DNA of 64,000 bases from Chrysomallon squamiferum (lineage: Eukaryota > Mollusca > Gastropoda > Neomphalida > Peltospiridae), in assembly GCA_012295275.1 (NCBI GenBank), contig CM022674.1, positions 7,091,436 through 7,155,435 on the forward strand, given 5' to 3'. The notes beneath the pieces are model-generated. The model did no database searches. It was given only the letters and a program-made list of their open reading frames with translations, and was not told the DNA's origin. How positions within the stretch are numbered: the first letter of the stretch is position 1; each line of letters opens with the position of its first letter. The position numbers and the translations under genes were made by a program. Below are positions 30,457 to 64,000 of this stretch, piece by piece.

Positions 30457-30960
30457 GATTAATGTGTAAATATCTTGTCTATTTTGCAAATAAGCTATAT
30501 ATTTATCTCATTTTATGGTTCACAGGAATCCACAATCTTTTTCATGGGCGCAGACATCTTGCCTTATTCTGTATGTGTAATTTCCACCGTTTTTATATTG
30601 CTTGAAGTAGGAAATATTTATGATCACTTTAATATAAGATAATATCCAAAGTGCTAATTATAGAATAGATTTTACTGCTTCTGATCACGTTTTATACAAG
30701 AATTTGCAGTCGCAGTACAAAATAACAATGTTGTTAACTTAGGGTAAAGTATGGCTGGAGACCCACATAATTGCTTCGCTTCTGATTGGATGTCAGTCTA
30801 TGAATATGATAAGATGAATCATATGATTCTGATGAAGAGAAATGTCAAATGTTTAACAGAACCAGCGGAGACAAGAAACCAGGAAATATTTGGACCTGGA
30901 ATCGATATTATTTCAGGAACAATGATCTGAATTCACAGAAGTAGCTCTGAAACTCGTATG
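30457..30960. promoter_or_regulatory. Probable shared promoter region of DHX29 and the kinesin gene
   Basis: DHX29 starts leftward at 30456, and the next recognised gene to the right is on +. The stretch at about 30540-30960 is less repetitive and less AT-rich than its surroundings. A CTC|GTATGT donor at about 30955 could end a non-coding first exon of the + gene. No TATA box is convincing. Confidence 0.35.
30513..30557 (-). other. Candidate uORF in DHX29 leader
   Basis: On -, ATG at 30557 opens a 14-codon frame (MSAPMKKIVDSCEP) that stops TAA at 30513, 56 nt before the DHX29 ATG. The start lies in an AAGATGTCT context with A at -3. It matters only if transcription starts upstream of 30557, which I cannot show. 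Confidence 0.35.
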
Positions 30961-33247
30961 TTGTTTAAAATCATTTTATATATACTTCATTTGTAAGATA
31001 AGACGTCAAAATCTTAATACAGTTCCTTCGTAATATTTTCGCAGTGCTTTATTATAAATGTCAGCGAATGTTTTAGTGGTTGTTTATAATAACAACTTAT
31101 GTTCTTAATATATTATTTTAATTCTAAGACTGTCAAGGTATTGGAAGAAGAAAAAATTAAAAGATTTAGTTTTACTAGAAATAATTTATACAAAAATTAT
31201 AATAATTTATAATGGTATATTGATAAATATATAAATAATAATTATAACAATTGTTAATATTGATAGTTTAGTGTTATTATTCCTCTGATATTTAGATTTT
31301 TATTGTGTCAGTTCAGCTGTATTGTTAAATACATTTGAAGAAAATTGCACTATGTAAACATCAGTTTTATTATTTGTATTTGATTTGAAGTAAGTTTAAT
31401 TTTTTTTTTTTTTTTTAAGAAATAGGAAATCATTGACACTAGTTTTTCTGTTTTAATTTTTTAATCTCTTCTCTCATTCTTCTGTCTCTGCCTTTAAGTG
31501 TTTCCATTTCTCTCTCTCTCCCTCCCTCCCTCCCTCCCTCTTGTATATACAGACACTTTCCCAAAATCCTGATTGTTTTTCATTGGATATGGCCTTAGAA
31601 CATTGGATACCTGTTGGCATATTTTAAAATTATTATTCCACTGCTAAAGCAGACAGTTACGCAGATTTGAATTTATTTTCTCCAAAATAAATAATCATAT
31701 TGTTGTACAGCAGCATATTAAAGATGTCATCACCCATGTCCAGCACTGCACAATACACAGAAGAGCCTGCAAACAGCAGTTGCCAAATACTTGCTCACCA
31801 AAATGTGCAAGTTCAACCCACTTGGTTCATAATTTTTGATAATTCATTCATTCAATACCATTCCATGCTTATAAACACCATGTCTTAGCAGACTTATTTT
31901 GCTGAGCTCCATAGTTGTCCATGCAACACATGTCCACTGTACACATTTAGTTATATATTTGCAGATGACATTTCTTAAAATAATTTTTATATTATTAATA
32001 TAAATTGCTAATAGCTAAAATGGATGGCCTTATAGTTGGAAAATAGATTTATATTTCCTGTATGCAAGCTTTAATGTAAATATATGTGTATGTGTATACA
32101 TGAACTTGTACACACATGCATGCACACATATACACACACACATATACACACACACACATGTTCATACACACATAGACATTCACACAAACACACTTACAAA
32201 CACAAATACATATATGAAACAAACAAGCAAATATGTAAATTCACAGACAAACAGAATTACAGACATACACAAGGACACACATTTGTAAAAGAACAGGATT
32301 AATATTCTGGACGCTGAACCTCTTTCAGCCTAAATAAAATGATGACAGACATATATAGTCATACACCAGTAGATATATACACATACACACACATTCATAC
32401 ATATATACATAGATACGCCAACAAACATACATTCATTATAGAGACATGTATCAATAGATATAGATATAGTCACTGTTTTACATAGATACATATTCAGTCA
32501 TATACAAATAGATATACAGACATATACCAGTAGATATAAATTAATTTGACTGAGTTTAATCTTTGATTCACATTTATTTAAAAAAGAGGTAAATGATGAA
32601 CATGGCTCTCAACTCAACAACACCAATGAAGAATTATGTTTAATATAAATTAGCTTAGTAGCCCTGGTTATAGATAATTAAGTGCCATTTTTGAGGTTTT
32701 TTATTTGAAGTGTAGATGATAAATATAAATATATTTTACACGGTTAAATTGAATTATTGGAAAATCTATTATCTATTCAGACTGGCATTTGTCTTGCACA
32801 CCCACACACCCACACACTTAAATGTATAACTATATACATGAGTGCACATGACCTTACCTACACAGTCATTCAATAAGCACAAAGAATTTCCCATTCTGGA
32901 TTGATCATTTAGGTGTCTGACTGTTTGTTCCTAGGAGATGTTTCTGGTTGTAGAAATTATCAATACCAGACAAAAAGATAAAAATTAATTTAAAGTTGTG
33001 CACAGTAACTTGCAGGGGTCAGTACGGTAACACACATAGCAACCTTTTAGAAAATTTCTTCAAATTAAAAATAATTATAAAATTTAAATAAAAGGTTAAA
33101 TACAAACTAGTTTCAGCTTAATTTTTAATTAATATTCATATTAGTACTTCCTGTATAGGCAGATGATTAAATTTTATTGATTTTTATGTAAAATTAATGT
33201 AGTTCAGTTAGATTCTAAATAAAATATTAATATACATGTACATATTA

Positions 33248-33248
<1 letters not shown>

Positions 33249-33284
<36 letters not shown>
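33249..33284. repeat. (GATA)n-(GACA)n microsatellite
   Basis: Three GATA units pass into about seven GACA units. Confidence 0.9.
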
Positions 33285-33285
<1 letters not shown>

Positions 33286-33545
33286 TAAAGAAGGAAAGAA
33301 TAAAAGGAAACACACACACACACACACATACACATATATCAAATGTATTTCTGTCTTCAGCACAGTAAACTATGATGTATTCAGAGTGAAAACAAAAACA
33401 CTGTTTATTGATTACACAGTATTTCTAGTGCACTGACAAAACCTTTTACTGTTTATACTGAGTTACCTATATACATATATAATTATTCTGTACATAATCA
33501 ATACATATCCATAACTTCACATGCATATTCACAACAACAACAACA

Positions 33546-33579
<34 letters not shown>

Positions 33580-34696
33580 GTAATAATAATAACAGTAATA
33601 ATAATAAAAAATAAATAAATAAATAAAAATAAATAAATAAAAAACAAAATTTCCCATTTAAGGTCAAGAAGGAACTTATGACCTTGAGATGTTTATGATA
33701 ATAATTCTGTCCTTTTTTGGAAAAAATTATGCAACCACATTTTTTAAAAATACAAAACAAACAAAGCCGACATTTAGATATTTTTTGTATTTTTGTAGAA
33801 TAGTTTTAATGATAGTAATTTGAGACGGATGCAGTCAAAGACAGGGTTGTTTTTGAGGAATGTCTGAAAGAGCAAAGGATGTATTTTAGTATCTTCCAGA
33901 ATGACCCAGAAATGAACTAATCACATTTGCCGAGACTCTTCCATCATGCAATCAGAATAAAATATACAGAAGGTGACGGAATGCAGATCAATATTCTCAG
34001 TTCTCTGGGGTTTTCAGACAAATCACCATTGGTTCTTTCCCAGCACTTGATTATTCATGCTAATAAATTAATGTAGTCACATTTATTCTTTGGCTTGCTC
34101 AGAGAAGTATAGATTTTTACCTTCATGGTGCCAAGCTATTGGAGGTCTTGGTGAGGATAACAGAACAATAATTTCTGGTGAGATGGTTGAATAGGGAAAT
34201 GTACTGCGTTTGCTGACTGTGACGTTTTGTTTATATATATTTTGGTGTTATTTTTTTTTAAAAATACCTGCCACACAAACAGGGTATGTTTGTTTAATGA
34301 AAAATGAGTTTGTTACTGAATATTTTATTTATTTTTGTTTATTATTAGTGTTTTTTATTTTATTATTACTGTTATTGTTGTCGTTATGATCATAAAGATT
34401 ATTATTATTATTATCATTTTTGATTTTTAAAAAATGTTATTACATTTTTATTGTTATGCTATTTTTTTATTGTTGTTTTTATTGTTGTATGCTGTTTTGA
34501 AAATAATTTAATGTTAATGTATTTGCATGAAAACAAAAATTATTATTATTGATATAAAAAATCAGAATGGAGTTTTTAAATATTTTAAATCAAATTATAC
34601 AAATATATATTCTTGTTTATACAAACAGAAAAATTTAATTCTAAAGTTCATTCAATAGTCTTGAAATGTTTTTAAAAAATAACAAAAACAATTCAA

Positions 34697-34728
<32 letters not shown>

Positions 34729-34879
34729 AATTTTAAAACACAAATATAAAAAACATGAAATTAAAAAAAATTAGAAATCAAATTATACAAATATATATTC
34801 ACATACAAACAGACAAGTTTAACTCTAAAACTGCTCACTAATGAAATGGTTTTGATTTTTTATAAACACATTCACAAAA

Positions 34880-35115
34880 CACAAACACAAACATAAACAT
34901 ACATAAATACACACACATATATATACATATATCTACATACATAGATATATACTTACATACATACATACACATATATATATATATACATACACAGATATAT
35001 ACATCCTACATGCCCATATATACATATTTATAAATATATACACATATACACACATACATACGTACGTACATACATACATATATACACACCTAAACATAAA
35101 CATATATATATAAAT
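34880..35115. repeat. ATAC/ACAT-rich tandem block
   Basis: CATA and ATAT tetramer-like repeats of about 235 bp with imperfect units. No gene is seen. Confidence 0.8.
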
Positions 35116-35656
35116 ACATATACAGACATATATAGAGTCACAGGCACCTTGCACTTACATATATATACATCTATATCTTCCACACATCAGATGTTCACAC
35201 CCACACAAACTCTACTCACACACGTACTTCAGTCTCACTAAGTGTTTAAATAAACAATAAACCCAAATCTGTCACATTACCACACTCAGTTACATTCCTT
35301 TTGTTCCGAAATCACATTTCTTGTGTTTATAATCAGATGTTATATAATAATCATAACACTGCAGCCCCAACAGGGCCTCAGATCAATAGTTCCTCTTGGT
35401 TGGCATGGCATCCCCGCATGACGTTACTCATTATCAATAATTATTCCTGTTCTTCGCCATAACAGAACTTCATCAAGCATCCAGCTATCTCCTACCAAAA
35501 CTTAAACTTAACTCAACAAAACCACACGATGGAAGTCATATAGAAAGAAATCTGAATTTGAAGGGACTTCATTTTTTAATTTATTTTTATTGATTTCTTC
35601 ATTTTCTCAGCGACGTTTTTCTGATTTGGCGATTTGTGACTTGTTTTAATTCACAG

Positions 35657-35762
35657 GATTCCTGAGGTTCTGCGATCTCCCAACAACAGCTGTGACTAAC
35701 GAGTGTTAATTAACCTCACGATTTGCTGTCAATTACCTTGTGAAATCTCTTGTTTAAAAAAG
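35657..35762 (+). other. Candidate non-coding 5' UTR exon of the kinesin gene
   Basis: A good acceptor (TTTTAATTCACAG, ending 35656) and a strong donor (AAAAAG|GTAAGG, GT at 35763) bracket 106 bp of non-repetitive sequence. It has stops in all frames that matter, so it would be untranslated. Transcript data would decide. Confidence 0.35.
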
Positions 35763-36185
35763 GTAAGGTTATTTTTCAGGTGTTGGTTCTAACATATTGG
35801 TCTTTACTAATCTGTCGTGGTTGTTTATGCTAATTAAATAACAAAATATGTTGATGATAGGAAAATGATCAAAGATGATATTTTATAATTTTTACTTTAT
35901 GTAAACACATAAAGTTGTATGATGACTTTAATACAATCATCTTTGATATTATTTCTGTCTCTGGAGTCTGATTTATTTTTAATATGTCTGTGTCTGATGT
36001 ACAAGGTCAATAACCTATGATCTATTTGTACTTATATCTGGATATATATCTATCTTTATATAGATAGATAGATAGATACAGATCTTTAGATAGATATTTA
36101 TATACAGAGATATAGATATAGATATATAGATAGACATGTATATTCCTTGGTATGTTAAGTCAAAGATGTGTGTGGTTTTGGATGT

Positions 36186-36217
<32 letters not shown>

Positions 36218-36514
36218 ATTTTAATTTTTACAATTTTATTATTACTACTACTATTAATACTAAAAAAACAGTTCTAAGTTATATCAAGATCAAGTGAAAA
36301 ACATGTTTTGTTCCTTTAATCTTATAACTAGATATCTTTTTTACATCTTTTGCTACATACAAACCAACATATTTTAATAAAACAGTCTAAATGTATTTTT
36401 TCATACAGCTCAGTGTACTGCTTGGGATTTTTCCCAATCTAACAAATATCCTTACATAAAGTATATGATTATTTGAAATGCATATAGAATGATAAAGATT
36501 AAATTGGAAGATTC

Positions 36515-36585
36515 CAGTTACTGGGTTTGAACCTGTATCCATCAGTTCTAAATCCAATCACATAATTTTGTTGTTAGATAAGCAT
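36515..36585 (-). mobile_element. Possible tRNA-SINE remnant with B box
   Basis: On -, GGTTCAAACCC (36523-36533) is a perfect Pol III B-box match. It is preceded by GTGATTGGATTTAGAAC, which resembles the GATGGTTAGAATAC of the candidate SINE at 22746-22881. The limits are unclear. Confidence 0.3.
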
Positions 36586-37874
36586 CCATTGGTTTAATAA
36601 AAAATCTGGTAGTCTCACACTTAATAATTGTCTTTATTGTGCTAGGTTTTAAAAAATTATATATTTATGATTTTATCATCATTATCATCATTATTATAAA
36701 CAAATATGATCATCATCATTATTATCATCATCAACATTATTATTATCATCACCATTATCTTTATTATTAGTATTATTATTGTCAATAAAATAAAGTCATT
36801 TAATAAAAACACACTGATGTTCTAATGTTAAATCTGGTCTAATTTGTTTTGAAGAAGGTTTTTCTTTTCTTTTTTAAAAACAATAAACAAAATAGAAAAA
36901 AAAAAGACCTGCAAAAAACAAAATGACTAATCATTATTTAGGTAGACCATTACCACAATAATTAAAATAAACAATAAAAATTTAAAAAACAACAACAACA
37001 ATACAGTCTAGTAATAGTTTATATTATTTTATTTTCATTTATTTATTTATCTTATTTTTTAATGGATAACACAAACAATTGGTGGACATCATAATCAAAA
37101 ATTTTGTAAAACTTTTTTTTTCATTATTTTATTCATATCACAAAATCCATGTAAAAGAAAATTATATTTATTTAAGATATAAGTAATGTATTTTAAAACA
37201 TAAATTTACAATAAAGAAAACAACTGAATATCTGAATTTAACACTGGAAAGCTACAAGAACATTTTATCATTTTTTCCTGCCCACGAGAAGATCAATTAA
37301 AAAAATTTCTTGCTGCTAATCAATAATAAAAAAAATAGCCCTTGATGTGGCTGAAATGAGTATTACTTCTCATATAATCACTGTACAAACAAAAATAAAC
37401 ATTTTATATTAAAAGCTGTTATAGTATAATTAAACAGACATTCATCAAAAATAAAAAATTTGTCTGACAACTAAAAATTATTGATTCTTCTTGTAGGCTA
37501 TCATTATGGGATTAACAAAATATTAATAGAAAGGAAATATCTGGGGAAACAACAATAAAAATATTTTTGATAACATACTGTGTAATAATTCATTCCTTTT
37601 ATATTAATTTTATTATATTTACATTACATTATCTTGCTTTATTATTACATTGCTATGTTATGTTTAAATTAAATTTTGCACTAATATTATCTTGCATTAC
37701 ATAGCATTTCATGTTTATTTGTGGCTTTTTGTTAAATTTACATTTACTTTGCATTTATATTAAATTTCTTTACATTTATAGTACATTAAATTACATTTCT
37801 TTTATATTAACATTGATACTGACATTTATTGTATTTATTAAAAATGACATTTTGATTTATGTTCCATTTACATT

Positions 37875-38035
37875 ATCATTGGCATTAACATTTACATTTA
37901 GTTTACATTAAAAATGACATTAACATTTACATTTATTTTACATTAAAACAGACATTAACATTTACATTTAATTTACATTAAAACAGACATTAACATTTAC
38001 ATTTAATTTACATTATAATTGGCATTAATATTTGC
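37875..38035. repeat. About 35-bp minisatellite before first kinesin coding exon
   Basis: Three to four copies of a unit near 35 bp (ACATTAACATTTACATTTAA then TTTACATTAAAACAG), ending about 115 bp before the acceptor of the ATG exon. Confidence 0.8.
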
Positions 38036-38155
38036 ATTTTTCTTTACATTAGGGATCTCAAAAGTTACAAGTTTTAACATTTATATTGTATTAGCATATT
38101 ATATTTATATTTATATTAATGTATTGTATTGGTATAATTTTACATTTCAGTTACA

Positions 38156-63735
<25,580 letters not shown>

Positions 63736-64000
63736 GTAAGTATATTGTTTGTTTGTACTGTGTTATTTAATTATATTATGTAAATATATATTATTTATTA
63801 TTGTTAACTTATTATATTACATCTGTTTATTACTTTATTTTATTAATATAAAATTTTTTTTTTTTTTATTCATTACATACACACACTCATAAATATAAAT
63901 ATAAAGATAAATAAAAGACTAAGTAAAGTTATAAAATACATAAAATGTGTATGTTATATTATATTATATTTTATTTATTTATTTATTTTCTTAGTAGTAG

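Larger units (their letters stand above)
30961..38150 (+). other. Upstream region or 5' introns of the kinesin gene
   Basis: No coding exon is found. The stretch holds AT-rich DNA, (CCCT)n at 31520-31540, CA-rich blocks at 32095-32200, TATAGATA-type repeats at 32340-32540, (GATA)/(GACA)n at 33249-33284, (AAT)n/(AAAT)n at 33530-33640, ATAC-rich sequence at 34880-35115, (GATA)n at 36058-36140 and CA at 36186-36211. Two less repetitive stretches, about 31560-32000 and 35240-35770, may be regulatory. Confidence 0.6.

Overview
The window is a piece of an animal nuclear genome. It holds spliced genes with GT-AG introns, very AT-rich introns full of microsatellites, and no bacterial-style operons. 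The protein sequences look protostome (the kinesin carries a [13 protein letters not shown] segment like invertebrate unc-104). The microsatellite load suggests a mollusc, but that is a guess.

Three conserved genes fill the window. (1) The 3' half of NOC2L (nucleolar complex protein 2, 60S ribosome biogenesis) is on the + strand, with seven exons at 3590-9524; its 5' exons lie before base 1. (2) A complete DHX29 (DExH helicase of translation initiation) is on the - strand, with 28 coding exons between 30456 (start) and 10052 (stop). It converges tail-to-tail with NOC2L: 527 bp lie between the stop codons. (3) The 5' part of a kinesin-3 gene (KIF1A/KIF1B/unc-104 ortholog) is on the + strand, with 24 coding exons found from the ATG at 38156 to 63735. 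It runs off the right edge and is head-to-head with DHX29. Exon boundaries were read by hand; reading phase is consistent across all junctions except three one-base slips described below.

The rest is intron or intergenic sequence: (ATT)n, (CA)n, (ACAT)n and (TTTA)n arrays, several minisatellites, a 1.6-kb DNA transposon with about 280-bp terminal inverted repeats in DHX29 intron 3, possible tRNA-SINE remnants, and a possible hAT-like fragment.

The most unusual signal is a recurring architecture. Short segments that contain a splice site, often with the first bases of the exon, are tandemly repeated right next to the real splice site. This occurs in all three genes. The clearest case is five degenerate copies of the start of a kinesin motor exon stacked directly upstream of it, four of them keeping an AG|GTGAGC junction. 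Other notable points are a pair of homologous, phase-compatible alternative kinesin exons, a probable GC-AG intron, a motor-domain exon I could not find, and three single-base frame slips in otherwise conserved exons that are probably assembly indels.
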